From NCBI GenBank assembly GCA_045580325.1, contig JAZNNR010000021.1, forward strand, positions 1-17,601: DNA of 17,601 nucleotides, given 5' to 3'. The position numbers and the translations under genes are program-made. Below are positions 5,214 to 12,924 of the stretch, one piece after another (the stretch's first letter is position 1; the number at the start of each line of letters is the position of its first letter). The stretch is from SIG672 sp045580325. GTDB lineage: Bacteria; Bacillota; Clostridia; Oscillospirales; CAG-272. Below the pieces are notes generated by a model. It was not told the origin of the DNA and ran no database searches. It was given only the letters and a program-made list of their open reading frames with translations.

Positions 5214-6698
5214 ATGTTTCAAAAGGGATTCGACAACGAAAAATACATAGAGCTTCAATCTGAGAAGATCAAAGAAAGAATTGACTATTTCGGTGGAAAG
5301 CTTTACCTTGAATTCGGCGGAAAGCTTTTCGACGATTATCATGCATCGAGAGTTCTCCCCGGCTTTGAGCCTGACAGTAAGGTCAAAATGCTTCTCGAGC
5401 TTAAGGATCAGGCTGAAATAGTTATCGTTATAAGCGCTGACGACATCGCCAAAAACAAAAAGCGCGGCGACCTCGGTATTACCTACGATCTCGACCTTCT
5501 CCGCCTTGTCGATGCTTTCAGAGGAATAGGTCTTTACGTCGGAAGCGTTGTAATTACGCAGTACGAATCACAGCGCGCGGCTGACGCTTTTGAGAAAAGA
5601 CTTACATCTCTCGGACTCAAAGTCTATAAGCATTACCGCATACCCGATTATCCGTCCAATATTCCGCTTATCGTCAGCGATGAAGGATTCGGAAAGAACG
5701 ATTATATAGAAACCTCGCGCTCGCTCGTCGTTATAACCGCGCCCGGTCCGGGAAGCGGAAAAATGGCGACCTGCCTCTCACAGCTCTACCACGATAATAA
5801 GCGCGGTATTTGCTCGGGATATGCGAAATTTGAAACCTTCCCGATATGGAATCTCCCTCTCAAGCACCCTGTAAACCTCGCGTATGAGGCGGCAACGGCA
5901 GACCTCAACGACGTTAATATGATAGACCCCTTCCATCTTGAAGCCTACGGAAAGACTACCGTAAACTATAACAGAGATATTGAAATTTTCCCCGTGCTTG
6001 AGGCGATGTTCAATAAGATCTTCGGAAAGTGTCCTTATAAGAGCCCGACAGATATGGGCGTCAATATGGTTGGAAACGCCATAATAGATAATAAGGCTGT
6101 TTGCGATGCATCGAAGGCTGAAATTATACGTAGGTATCTGAACGCCTGTTGCGCTCAGAAGCAGGGAAATTCGTCGGCTACCGAGATATCAAAGCTCGAG
6201 CTTCTTATGAGCTCGCTTGACATTTCGCTCGAAACGAGAGCGGTTTACAGCGCGTCAATGGCTGTTTCCTCAAAGACGCATAATCCTGCGGTGGCTATTG
6301 AGCTTCCTGACGGAAGGATCGTTACGGGAAAGACCTCAAGCCTGCTTGGAGCGTCCTCTGCGGCACTTCTCAATGCTCTTAAAACTCTTGCGGATATTGA
6401 CGACGAGGTTCACCTCATTTCTCCCACGGTAATAGAGCCGATACAGGAGCTCAAGGTCAGCCATATGGGAAATCATAACCCAAGACTTCATACCGATGAG
6501 GTACTGATCGCACTTGCGATATGCGCGGCAACAGACGAAAAGGCGCATAAAGCACTTAAAGCTCTCGATATGCTCAAGGGAAGTGAAGCGCACTCGACCG
6601 TTATTCTTTCGAAGGTCGACGAAAGCGTTTTCCATAAGCTCGGAGTTACCGTTACGTGTACGCCTGAGTATCAGACGAAGAAGCTTTATCATAACTAA
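5214..6698 (+). CDS. DUF1846 family protein
   Basis: This is a 494-residue soluble protein that matches the DUF1846 family end to end and at its usual length. It starts with the characteristic G-F-D-N-E-K-Y-I-E-L-Q-S and contains E-F-G-G-K-L-F-D-D-Y-H-A-S-R-V-L-P-G-F (about 33-51). A conserved glycine loop, T-A-P-G-P-G-S-G-K (about 175-183), resembles a nucleotide-phosphate loop, followed by M-A-T-C-L-S-Q-L-Y. No signal peptide or membrane helix is seen. The family is widespread in Firmicutes; its biochemical role is not settled to my knowledge, so none is assigned. GAGGG at 5205-5209 precedes the start. It is monocistronic, with its own promoter and a strong terminator at 6704-6740. Confidence 0.92.
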   Translation: MFQKGFDNEKYIELQSEKIKERIDYFGGKLYLEFGGKLFDDYHASRVLPGFEPDSKVKMLLELKDQAEIVIVISADDIAKNKKRGDLGITYDLDLLRLVDAFRGIGLYVGSVVITQYESQRAADAFEKRLTSLGLKVYKHYRIPDYPSNIPLIVSDEGFGKNDYIETSRSLVVITAPGPGSGKMATCLSQLYHDNKRGICSGYAKFETFPIWNLPLKHPVNLAYEAATADLNDVNMIDPFHLEAYGKTTVNYNRDIEIFPVLEAMFNKIFGKCPYKSPTDMGVNMVGNAIIDNKAVCDASKAEIIRRYLNACCAQKQGNSSATEISKLELLMSSLDISLETRAVYSASMAVSSKTHNPAVAIELPDGRIVTGKTSSLLGASSAALLNALKTLADIDDEVHLISPTVIEPIQELKVSHMGNHNPRLHTDEVLIALAICAATDEKAHKALKALDMLKGSEAHSTVILSKVDESVFHKLGVTVTCTPEYQTKKLYHN

Positions 6699-6703
6699 GA
6701 ATA

Positions 6704-6740
6704 AAAAATCCCGTACTTTACTGATAAGTACGGGATTTTT
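6704..6740. terminator. Strong bidirectional terminator
   Basis: AAAAATCCCGTACTT at 6704-6718 and AAGTACGGGATTTTT at 6726-6740 form a perfect 15-bp stem with a 7-nt loop, A-rich on one side and T-rich on the other. It lies between the ends of the convergent DUF1846 gene and the minus-strand hydrolase gene and can end transcription both ways. Confidence 0.93.
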
Positions 6741-6744
6741 GATC

Positions 6745-7470
6745 CTAATAATATTTTTTTGCAAATTCAATAAGGGGCGAAAGATCGTCAAGACCGTGCG
6801 GGTGGTGGTCGCAGTCGGGCTTTAAAATTTCACTCAGATTGCCGCCCTTTTCTCTGAAATAATCGGAAAGTAGTTTTCCGTTTTCACTGTACGGAACGAC
6901 GCTGTCGCTGCCGCCGCAAACCAAAAATATCGGAATTTCCGACTTTAAAAGCTTTTCTTTTTGGTCGATGGGGTGATTTCTGTAGTTTATCATGTCGGAA
7001 AGAGAGGTGCCGATATCCCTGTTAAACTCGTCAACAGACGGGAATTTACTTTCGCCGAGTCCAAGAGGCCAGCTAAGTAGATTCAAAACAGGCGCATCGA
7101 GATAGAGTGCGGCTATATACTCGGGATATTTGGCTGCAAAATAGACGGCCTGCATACCGCCACAGCTCATACCGACAGGTAAGCATTTCTCGTTCAGTCC
7201 AAACTCTTTTTTCAAAAACTGACAGAAGAGCGGGCGCATATCGGTGTCTTCCTCGGGACATAAACGGCTTTTGTTCGTAAGTCCCGCAACAAAATATCCT
7301 TTTTTCAGCATTTCGATTTCAAAACTTGAAAAGGCATCGAAATATTCAATTTTGTAAAGCCATTTCTTGTCGGGAGTGGCAGACTCAGGGCAAACCAAAG
7401 TGGCATTTCTTCCCTCAAACTCAAAATCGAGCCGTTCAAAACCGTTCCAGGTGGATTTTATACAGTTCAT
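6745..7470 (-). CDS. Alpha/beta hydrolase family protein
   Basis: This is a 241-residue cytosolic protein with an alpha/beta hydrolase fold. The nucleophile elbow is G-M-S-C-G-G with S102. The likely acid is D189 in C-G-G-S-D-S-V-V-P-Y, and the likely base histidine lies in D-C-D-H-H-P-H-G-L (222-225). Strand-and-turn segments such as A-L-Y-L-D-A-P-V-L (121-129) fit esterase or prolyl-oligopeptidase-like members. There is no signal peptide, and the substrate cannot be read from sequence. The gene follows the YwaF-like gene by 13 nt, and its ribosome binding site AAAAGGAG (7478-7485) overlaps that gene's stop codon, so the two are translationally coupled. Confidence 0.87.
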   Translation of the reverse strand: MNCIKSTWNGFERLDFEFEGRNATLVCPESATPDKKWLYKIEYFDAFSSFEIEMLKKGYFVAGLTNKSRLCPEEDTDMRPLFCQFLKKEFGLNEKCLPVGMSCGGMQAVYFAAKYPEYIAALYLDAPVLNLLSWPLGLGESKFPSVDEFNRDIGTSLSDMINYRNHPIDQKEKLLKSEIPIFLVCGGSDSVVPYSENGKLLSDYFREKGGNLSEILKPDCDHHPHGLDDLSPLIEFAKKYY

Positions 7471-7483
7471 ATATAAGCTCCTT

Positions 7484-8239
7484 TTACTGATTTGCTTTTT
7501 TTCTGTCCATTATAAACCACGGCAGGTAGGCAAGGACAAACAGAAGCGTAACCGCCGCTGACATTACCAAAATACGAAGCGCGAAATTCGGGGGCAAAAT
7601 ATCAAGGATAGAGGGTGTGGATTCGGGCTTTGCCATAAAGAGATAGTTCGCACCCGGTCCAAGCATTTCGTTTGTAAAATAGGCAACTATCGCAAGGATC
7701 GCCATACCGACGTACGCTTTTATAAAGGATTTCTTGTTCGGACGCATTTTGTGTACGAAGATCATATAGAATACGGCGATATATATAACAAGATGCTCTG
7801 CCCAAAACTGATAATAGCGGAATCTTGTAGGTCCTGTGTAAGTAATTACAGTCGGGGTAAGAATGGCGAAGATCGAGCCCGAAAACGACCAGAAATAGCA
7901 GAGATCAAAGAGTGTTTGCGATTTTCCGATCATCATATAGCTTGCAAATATCGCTACCCAACCGCATACGGTAATAGGAAGATGGTCGATAGGATTCGGA
8001 CCGAGCGAGGGAATAGCGATAAGACGCCAATAATACGACATTTCGCTGATAATAAGAACAAAGGCGATTATATAGCGCAGCATCATTTCGTTTTTTGAAT
8101 TCTGCAGATTTTTGCGGAAATAATAGATGAAAAATATTACTGCCGCGGCAAAAGCAATAGGCAGAAAATGAGCAAGTGTGAAATTGCTGAATTCTACACT
8201 GTCGCCTTCTCCGAAAAAGTAATTAAAAAATTTAAGCAT
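7484..8239 (-). CDS. YwaF/TIGR02206 family integral membrane protein
   Basis: This is a 251-residue polytopic membrane protein with about seven helices (roughly 22-41, 53-74, 86-104, 110-130, 145-163, 172-191, 218-243). It carries the family marks: N-P-I-D-H-L-P-I-T-V-C (82-92), a central F-A-I-L-T-P (124-129), W-A-E-H (146-149), and G-P-G-A-N-Y-L-F-M (194-202). These match the YwaF-type family of Bacillus subtilis, whose function is unknown. Charged residues flank or sit within helices (E66, H86, E148, H149). AGGAGG at 8247-8252, 7 nt from the ATG, supports the start. It is the first gene of a two-gene unit with the alpha/beta hydrolase. Confidence 0.87.
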   Translation of the reverse strand: MLKFFNYFFGEGDSVEFSNFTLAHFLPIAFAAAVIFFIYYFRKNLQNSKNEMMLRYIIAFVLIISEMSYYWRLIAIPSLGPNPIDHLPITVCGWVAIFASYMMIGKSQTLFDLCYFWSFSGSIFAILTPTVITYTGPTRFRYYQFWAEHLVIYIAVFYMIFVHKMRPNKKSFIKAYVGMAILAIVAYFTNEMLGPGANYLFMAKPESTPSILDILPPNFALRILVMSAAVTLLFVLAYLPWFIMDRKKANQ

Positions 8240-8268
8240 TATGAATCCTCCTGAAGCTGTCTTTCGAG

Positions 8269-8297
8269 ATTATAACACATTATTCGACAAAAGTAAA
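8269..8297 (-). promoter_or_regulatory. Promoter of the ywaF-like/hydrolase unit
   Basis: On the minus strand TTTACT (plus 8292-8297) and TATAAT (8269-8274) are 17 bp apart, and the start site would fall about 20-25 nt before the start codon at 8239. The -35 box matches the consensus at 4 of 6 positions. Confidence 0.65.
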
Positions 8298-8344
8298 GTG
8301 GTTTGATGCTATATATCATATTATATTAGAATAATATTCAAAAA

Positions 8345-8378
8345 GTATAAAAAATCCGCCCGATTGACTCGGGCGGAT
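8345..8378 (-). terminator. Terminator of the beta-glucosidase operon
   Basis: ATCCGCCCGA at 8354-8363 and TCGGGCGGAT at 8369-8378 form a perfect 10-bp stem with a 5-nt loop. Read on the minus strand it is followed by TTTTTTATACTTTTT, so it ends transcripts of the minus-strand GH1 gene. The stem is nearly identical to the pyruvate phosphate dikinase terminator at 15451-15476. Confidence 0.92.
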
Positions 8379-8411
8379 GAATTTTATAAATAGAGGGACT
8401 GCTTAACTATA

Positions 8412-9773
8412 TTATTTGCTGTGTTTTTCGATCCATTCTTTATACCAATAGAACGAATCCTTTGGTATGCGCTGCTGGGTTTCATAATCAACGTAGATCA
8501 AACCGAATCGGTCGTTATATCCCTTCGCCCACTCGAAATTATCTATAAGGGACCACTGGAAATATCCTCTTACGTCAACGCCATCATCTGCTGCTTTTTC
8601 AAGCTGCAGTAAATATCGATTTAAAAAATCAATTCTGTTTGGGTCGTGCACCTTGCCGTCGAGCGACACGACATCGTGCGCAGACATACCGTTTTCGGTT
8701 ATAAAGAAGGGTAGCTTATAGCGTTCGTAATAAAACCTCGGTCCCCAACGAAGTGCTTCGGGTGTAACGGGCCACTGAATGCCTGTTTTACCAAGACCAA
8801 CCTTATGTTCTACTCGTTGCGGATTGCCGTTTTCGTCGGCGCAATATTCCTGACCGCTGTAAATATTGTTAGCATAAAAATCCAGCGGTTGATTTATAAG
8901 GCGCATATCCTCATCAGTAATTTCGGGAAGATAATCTTTATACATATTAAGTCCGTCTTCAGGATACTTACCCAGTATAATAGGATCACTCCACCAAGAA
9001 ACATTTCGCATAACACTGCGTCTGAGCGGAGGGCAGGCGAACATTGCCTTGCGCGCTGCCTCGATATCCTCGGGCTTTTCACTTGCAGGGTAACACACGG
9101 GACCCGTAGGTGCATATCCGACCTTGATGGGCTGTTTTGCATTTTCGCGCAGAGCAATTACTGCCGCGCCGTGAGCTTTAAGCACGTTGTGGCACATTTG
9201 GAATATGTCTTTGTACATTACTTTGTATCCGGGAGCGTGTTCACTTGTCATATACCCAAGACCAATAAAGCACTGCGGCTCATTAAAGGTTATAAAGTTA
9301 CGAACTCTGTCTGAGAAAAGTCTTGACACAGTTGCGGCATAGTCGGCAAACCACTTAACGCTGTCGTCATTTAGCCAGCCGCCTTTTTTGTGTAGCGCAT
9401 AAGGGTAATCCCAATGGAAAAGAGTAACGTACGGCTCGATACCGTTTGCAAGTAGCTCGTCAATAAGATTCGAGTAAAATTCTACACCCTTGGGGTTGAT
9501 CTCACCAACTCCGTCAGGAATTAAACGCGACCAGCTTATAGAAAAGCGATATGCAGTAATGCCAAGCTCTTTCATAAGCTTTACGTCTTCTTTGTATCTG
9601 TGATAGTGGTCGCATGCCACGTCGCCCGTATGTCCTTCAAAAACGTGACCGCTCTCGTGAGAAAAAACATCCCATATGTTTTCTCCCTTGCCGTCCTCGT
9701 TCCAGGCACCTTCAATTTGGTAAGCTGCTGTAGCTACACCCCATACAAAATCCTTTTTAAACGACAATCTCAT
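8412..9773 (-). CDS. GH1 family beta-glucosidase
   Basis: This 453-residue enzyme has the normal GH1 length. It should hydrolyse terminal beta-linked glucosyl or related residues in the cytoplasm; no signal peptide is present. The N-terminal GH1 signature F-V-W-G-V-A-T-A-A-Y-Q-I-E-G lies at 9-22. The acid/base is E165 in T-F-N-E-P and the nucleophile is E360 in I-T-E-N-G. D-N-F-E-W-A-K-G-Y (411-419) keeps the glutamate (E414) that binds free sugar hydroxyls. Phospho-glucosidases have a Ser/Lys phosphate pocket there, so unphosphorylated substrates are favoured. GAGG sits close before the ATG at 9773. It is the last gene of the minus-strand sugar operon, 122 nt after the dehydrogenase. The junction has a hairpin and an eroded terminator arm, so partial read-through or a separate start is possible. 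Confidence 0.94.
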   Translation of the reverse strand: MRLSFKKDFVWGVATAAYQIEGAWNEDGKGENIWDVFSHESGHVFEGHTGDVACDHYHRYKEDVKLMKELGITAYRFSISWSRLIPDGVGEINPKGVEFYSNLIDELLANGIEPYVTLFHWDYPYALHKKGGWLNDDSVKWFADYAATVSRLFSDRVRNFITFNEPQCFIGLGYMTSEHAPGYKVMYKDIFQMCHNVLKAHGAAVIALRENAKQPIKVGYAPTGPVCYPASEKPEDIEAARKAMFACPPLRRSVMRNVSWWSDPIILGKYPEDGLNMYKDYLPEITDEDMRLINQPLDFYANNIYSGQEYCADENGNPQRVEHKVGLGKTGIQWPVTPEALRWGPRFYYERYKLPFFITENGMSAHDVVSLDGKVHDPNRIDFLNRYLLQLEKAADDGVDVRGYFQWSLIDNFEWAKGYNDRFGLIYVDYETQQRIPKDSFYWYKEWIEKHSK

Positions 9774-9827
9774 CTTCCTCTCTTTTTAAAAATTATTTAT
9801 AATTAGCCGTACAACCGATATGCATCT

Positions 9828-9849
9828 CCCAAAGTACCTGACTTTTGGG
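9828..9849. repeat. Hairpin between dehydrogenase and beta-glucosidase genes
   Basis: CCCAAAGT at 9828-9835 pairs with ACTTTTGGG at 9841-9849, with one bulged T and a 5-nt loop. No T tract follows on either strand, so it is more likely an RNA-processing or attenuation element than a terminator, if it acts at all. Confidence 0.45.
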
Positions 9850-9861
9850 TTCACTTCAAAT

Positions 9862-9872
9862 TTCGGGCGGAT
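9862..9872 (-). other. Orphan terminator half-arm
   Basis: TTCGGGCGGAT here is identical to the right arm of the dikinase terminator (15466-15476). It stands 23 nt after the dehydrogenase stop codon, where a terminator would be expected, but its partner arm is missing. It looks like an eroded terminator. The 122-nt gap holds no clear consensus promoter for the beta-glucosidase gene. Confidence 0.4.
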
Positions 9873-9895
9873 AATTTTAATTTATAAATTCACTC

Positions 9896-11101
9896 TTACC
9901 AATTCGTGTTCCAGCGTTTTCTCATTTCTCCCGTTCCCGAGTAGGTGTTTTCCGTGTCTGCAACGACTTCCTGTACATTAGTCTTTCTTCGCGAGGTTTC
10001 GACACGCTTCATTAACTCGGTATAATACAGGTCTGCGTCAAAGGGAAGAGAAACCGTTTCCCCAAGCCAAGAGGAAAGATGCATTGCGTTGGAGATAGTC
10101 AGACCGTAAAGACCCTCTCTTCCGTCTGCTATCATAGGCTCGCCGCGCAAAATCGCGCCGCCCCAAGCGTTGAGCACACCCACGTGCTGAGGATTCTGAC
10201 CGTCAGTATCAGCAGTGAAGCAGGTCGTCTTCGGCGCACCGAAGGGACTTGTGTTGATGCGGCTGAACTCGGGCTCGGGCATTTCAAACTCGGTGATCTC
10301 AAGACTGTTGTTTTCTGCGATCAGCTTGGCGCCATCGAGCTGAATTTCAAAGCGATTAGTACCGCAGGCATCGCCTGTTGTGGTGATGAAAACTCCCGTT
10401 GCACCGTTTTCGTATTCCACGTAGGCAGTTACGTCGTCTTCAACCTCAATGTCGTGCCATTTGCCATAGTGTAGGTGGGCGTGTACCTTTGTCGGCATAC
10501 CGCATATCCACTGCCACAGATCAAGCTGATGAGGGCACTGATTAAGCAGAACACCGCCGCCCTCGCCCGACCACGTAGCGCGCCAAGCGCCCGAATCGTA
10601 GTATGCTTGCGGACGGTACCAGTTGGTAATGAGCCAGTTGGTACGGCGGATCTGTCCGTATTTTCCCGACTCCACAAGCTCTTTCATCTTGCGGTAAATG
10701 TGATTTGTACGCTGATTGAACATCATACCGAATACTACGTCGGGGTGCTTGTCTGCCTCCGCGTTCATATCCAAAACCTGTTTGGTATAGACGCCTGCGG
10801 GCTTTTCCACCATAACGTGAATTCCTCTGTGCATGCAGTATATAGCGTATTTCGGGTGATCATAGTGGGGAACTGCGACGATACAAGCATCGATCAACGT
10901 GCTGTCGATCATTTCCTCGGCACTGTCGAAGCAGGCTATATCTTCGCCGAGGTTTTCACGAACCCATTTCAGTCTTTCGGGGTTGGTGTCAGCAACTGCG
11001 GTCAGCACAAAATCGGGGCATTCTCCGCCCACGACCTTTTTCGCGTGGCCTGAACCCATATTTCCAATTCCAATAATACCAAGTCTTATTTTCTGTTCCA
11101 T
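9896..11101 (-). CDS. Gfo/Idh/MocA family NAD(P)-dependent sugar oxidoreductase
   Basis: This is a 401-residue cytosolic dehydrogenase. The N-terminal Rossmann fold begins with G-I-I-G-I-G-N-M-G (G11, G13, G16). V-M-V-E-K-P-A-G (97-103) holds the catalytic-type lysine K100. The C-terminal alpha/beta sheet domain contains G-G-G-V-L-L-N-Q-C-P-H-Q-L-D (181-194), with active-site H191 and D194; the subfamily has Asn (N187) where others have Asp. Members oxidise or reduce sugar or cyclitol hydroxyls, often at C3 of glycosides; the substrate here is not evident. It begins 11 nt after the upstream isomerase stop, and its AAGGAGG site overlaps that stop codon. The tight link to two isomerase/epimerase-like genes and a beta-glucosidase points to glycoside or keto-sugar breakdown. 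Confidence 0.92.
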   Translation of the reverse strand: MEQKIRLGIIGIGNMGSGHAKKVVGGECPDFVLTAVADTNPERLKWVRENLGEDIACFDSAEEMIDSTLIDACIVAVPHYDHPKYAIYCMHRGIHVMVEKPAGVYTKQVLDMNAEADKHPDVVFGMMFNQRTNHIYRKMKELVESGKYGQIRRTNWLITNWYRPQAYYDSGAWRATWSGEGGGVLLNQCPHQLDLWQWICGMPTKVHAHLHYGKWHDIEVEDDVTAYVEYENGATGVFITTTGDACGTNRFEIQLDGAKLIAENNSLEITEFEMPEPEFSRINTSPFGAPKTTCFTADTDGQNPQHVGVLNAWGGAILRGEPMIADGREGLYGLTISNAMHLSSWLGETVSLPFDADLYYTELMKRVETSRRKTNVQEVVADTENTYSGTGEMRKRWNTNW

Positions 11102-11112
11102 ATTGTGCCTCC

Positions 11113-11862
11113 TTATTCAAATCCACGTGATCTTAAGAAAGAATAGCTTCTGCGCAGACAATCAAAGGGATCCTCGCCGCCGCAGTCGTCCTGTTCAACA
11201 AGCATATACTGTGTTCCGCCTGCTTCCGCCTTTTCAAATACGCGGTCAAAGTTGATATTGCCTTCGCCTACTACTGCCATCTTCTGAGCGTAAGCGCAGT
11301 CTTTCAGATGGATACAGGGAATACGTCCTGCGAGCTTTTCAAGCCACTGTGCTGGATCGGCACCGCCTACTTGCACCCAATAGGTGTCAAGAGTAATCCC
11401 CATTTGATCTGCAGGAATTGCCTCGCAGATGTGCTCCAAAATCAGCTTGCCGTCAAGCCTCTTAAATTCGTGAGCGTGATTGTGGTACATAAAATATTTA
11501 CCGCATTCTTTAAGCCTTTTAGCTGCAGGTGCATAAGTATCTATAAAGTTCTTTACGCAAGGACCGTTTTCTGTTTCAAAGCTGTAATATCCAAGACCGA
11601 CGTAGCGACAGTTAAGTACCGAATGCTCTTTTGCTACCTGCTCGGTCTGCGTCGCAATACGATCGGCGGGCGTGTGGGTGATAACGCATTTTAATCCATT
11701 TGCGTCGAGCTGCTCTTTTAACCAGTTAGCCTCATAGCCGCAGGTTCCTGAAACCTGTACAGTTTTATATCCGATGTCAGCTATCTTTTTTAGGGTTTCA
11801 GAAAAATCATCTAAATTTCGCGTGTGCTCGCGAACTGTGTAAAGCTGTGCCCCGATCTGCAT
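11113..11862 (-). CDS. Sugar phosphate isomerase/epimerase-like TIM-barrel protein (second of the operon)
   Basis: This is a 249-residue protein of the xylose-isomerase-like/AP-endonuclease-2 TIM-barrel family. The start at 11862 (M-Q-I-G-A-Q-L-Y-T-V-R) is chosen because GGAGG at 11870-11874 precedes it and family similarity begins there; an in-frame ATG at 11901 lies inside the upstream gene. Likely metal ligands are E132 (Y-H-N-H-A-H-E-F), D159 (T-L-D-T-Y-W), H185 (C-I-H-L-K-D) and E223 (V-E-Q-D-D). Such proteins isomerise, epimerise or eliminate on sugars and keto-sugars using a divalent metal; the exact reaction is unknown. Only 2 nt separate it from the stop codon of the preceding gene, so translation is coupled. 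The dehydrogenase follows after 11 nt. Confidence 0.9.
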   Translation of the reverse strand: MQIGAQLYTVREHTRNLDDFSETLKKIADIGYKTVQVSGTCGYEANWLKEQLDANGLKCVITHTPADRIATQTEQVAKEHSVLNCRYVGLGYYSFETENGPCVKNFIDTYAPAAKRLKECGKYFMYHNHAHEFKRLDGKLILEHICEAIPADQMGITLDTYWVQVGGADPAQWLEKLAGRIPCIHLKDCAYAQKMAVVGEGNINFDRVFEKAEAGGTQYMLVEQDDCGGEDPFDCLRRSYSFLRSRGFE

Positions 11863-11864
11863 AG

Positions 11865-12713
11865 TTATACCTCCGAAAGAATGTTTTTTAAAGCTCCGCA
11901 CGCCGCGTCAAAAGCTGCGTTGGCGCTTGGGTAAGCGTAGTTGCCGATCACGCTGACGTCATCTGAACCCTCCAAGTCGCTTAGACCGTCGAAGATTGTA
12001 AGGTGTGGCTCAAGCGTCATAGCACTGCCGCCGCGAAGCAAAAAGTCCTTTACTATGAAGGGAAGATTGCCCTGACCGACGCCCGAAGGAACTACACTGC
12101 CGTCGGAAAGAGCGTCCTTGATGTGAAGATAATGTGTGTACTTCTTCAGCTTTTCCCAAGCAACCAAGGTGTTTTCTCCGCACTGAACAAAGTTGGCGGG
12201 GTCAAAAACTGCTTTAAGCTCTGGAAAAACATTATGAAGCTCAAGACAGCGGTCGGCTGTGTCGCCATATATGCCTTTTTCGTTTTCGTGGCAAAGCGTT
12301 ACACTGTAGCCACGCGCGACGTCTAAAAACATACCCATACGCTCGATAACTTCCTGTCGGTAGATAGAGGGAAGCTCACCTTTGGGAATATAGAAGGAAA
12401 AGAGCCTGATGTTTTTTGCTCCTAAAATATCCGAAATTTCAAGCACGTGCCTGAAAGTTTCCAAATGTGCGTCAAAATCGTCGCGGATACTTATCTTGCC
12501 AATGGGCGAACCGATCGACCACGTGGTAAGTCCGCTGTCATCGAGCTTGCGCCTTACTTCCTTTGCTTTGTCAAGGCTGATTGCCGATACGTTTACACCG
12601 TCAACGCCGCGAATTTCAAGACCTGATAAGTTGTTTCGCTTCATGGCGAGAATTTGTTCATCAACGCTGCTGCCGGCTTCGTCGGCAAACGCATAGATTT
12701 TTATCGGAACCAT
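11865..12713 (-). CDS. Sugar phosphate isomerase/epimerase-like TIM-barrel protein (first of the operon)
   Basis: This is a 282-residue protein of the same fold class as the next gene but clearly a different subgroup. Putative metal ligands are E143 or E145 (C-H-E-N-E-K-G-I-Y-G), D171 (V-F-D-P-A-N-F), H197 (L-H-I-K-D-A) and E235 (L-E-P-H-L). The start at 12713 is preferred over the ATG at 12719: GGAG at 12722-12725 leaves 8 nt to the former but only 2 nt to the latter. It is the promoter-proximal gene of the minus-strand sugar operon. A pair of unlike isomerase/epimerase barrels with one Gfo/Idh enzyme suggests sequential steps on an oxidised sugar. No signal peptide is present. Confidence 0.9.
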   Translation of the reverse strand: MVPIKIYAFADEAGSSVDEQILAMKRNNLSGLEIRGVDGVNVSAISLDKAKEVRRKLDDSGLTTWSIGSPIGKISIRDDFDAHLETFRHVLEISDILGAKNIRLFSFYIPKGELPSIYRQEVIERMGMFLDVARGYSVTLCHENEKGIYGDTADRCLELHNVFPELKAVFDPANFVQCGENTLVAWEKLKKYTHYLHIKDALSDGSVVPSGVGQGNLPFIVKDFLLRGGSAMTLEPHLTIFDGLSDLEGSDDVSVIGNYAYPSANAAFDAACGALKNILSEV

Positions 12714-12731
12714 ACGCATATCTCCTTTCTT

Positions 12732-12778
12732 GGTGTACGTTTTGATAGTGATGACGTATATAAGTTTATATATACACC
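12732..12778 (-). promoter_or_regulatory. Inverted repeat in the 5' leader of the sugar operon
   Basis: GGTGTA at 12732-12737 and TACACC at 12773-12778 are inverted arms. Inside them GTATATAA (12756-12763) and TTATATATAC (12766-12775) give a further imperfect AT-rich hairpin. The element lies between the operon promoter (12788-12815) and the ribosome binding site (12722-12725). It could be a leader structure or an operator. Confidence 0.45.
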
Positions 12779-12787
12779 TTTTTCTTT

Positions 12788-12815
12788 ATTATAGCAGAAA
12801 AAGAATTTTTTTCAA
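12788..12815 (-). promoter_or_regulatory. Promoter of the sugar operon
   Basis: On the minus strand TTGAAA (12810-12815) and TATAAT (12788-12793) are 16 bp apart, with TGC directly before the -10 box (extended -10). The leader would be about 65-70 nt long. Confidence 0.75.
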
Positions 12816-12863
12816 TAGATAAAAAACAAAAATTCACCCGAAAGTCAGACGATAAACTTTGCC

Positions 12864-12891
12864 TTGACATATCCGCTCTTTGTGATATAAT
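12864..12891 (+). promoter_or_regulatory. Promoter of the GH20-like gene
   Basis: A perfect TTGACA at 12864-12869 and TATAAT at 12886-12891 are 16 bp apart. A second TATAAT lies at 12900-12905. This promoter is back to back with that of the minus-strand sugar operon, whose -35 box is about 50 bp away, so shared control is possible. Confidence 0.8.
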
Positions 12892-12924
12892 ACCTATAGT
12901 ATAATTACTTTCCGGGGGAATATT

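Noticed and set aside
10475..11053. A 192-codon plus-strand open frame antisense to the Gfo/Idh dehydrogenase
   Set aside because: It is a mirror of a well-supported gene; the translation shows no recognisable domain, and there is no gene spacing or start signal that fits.
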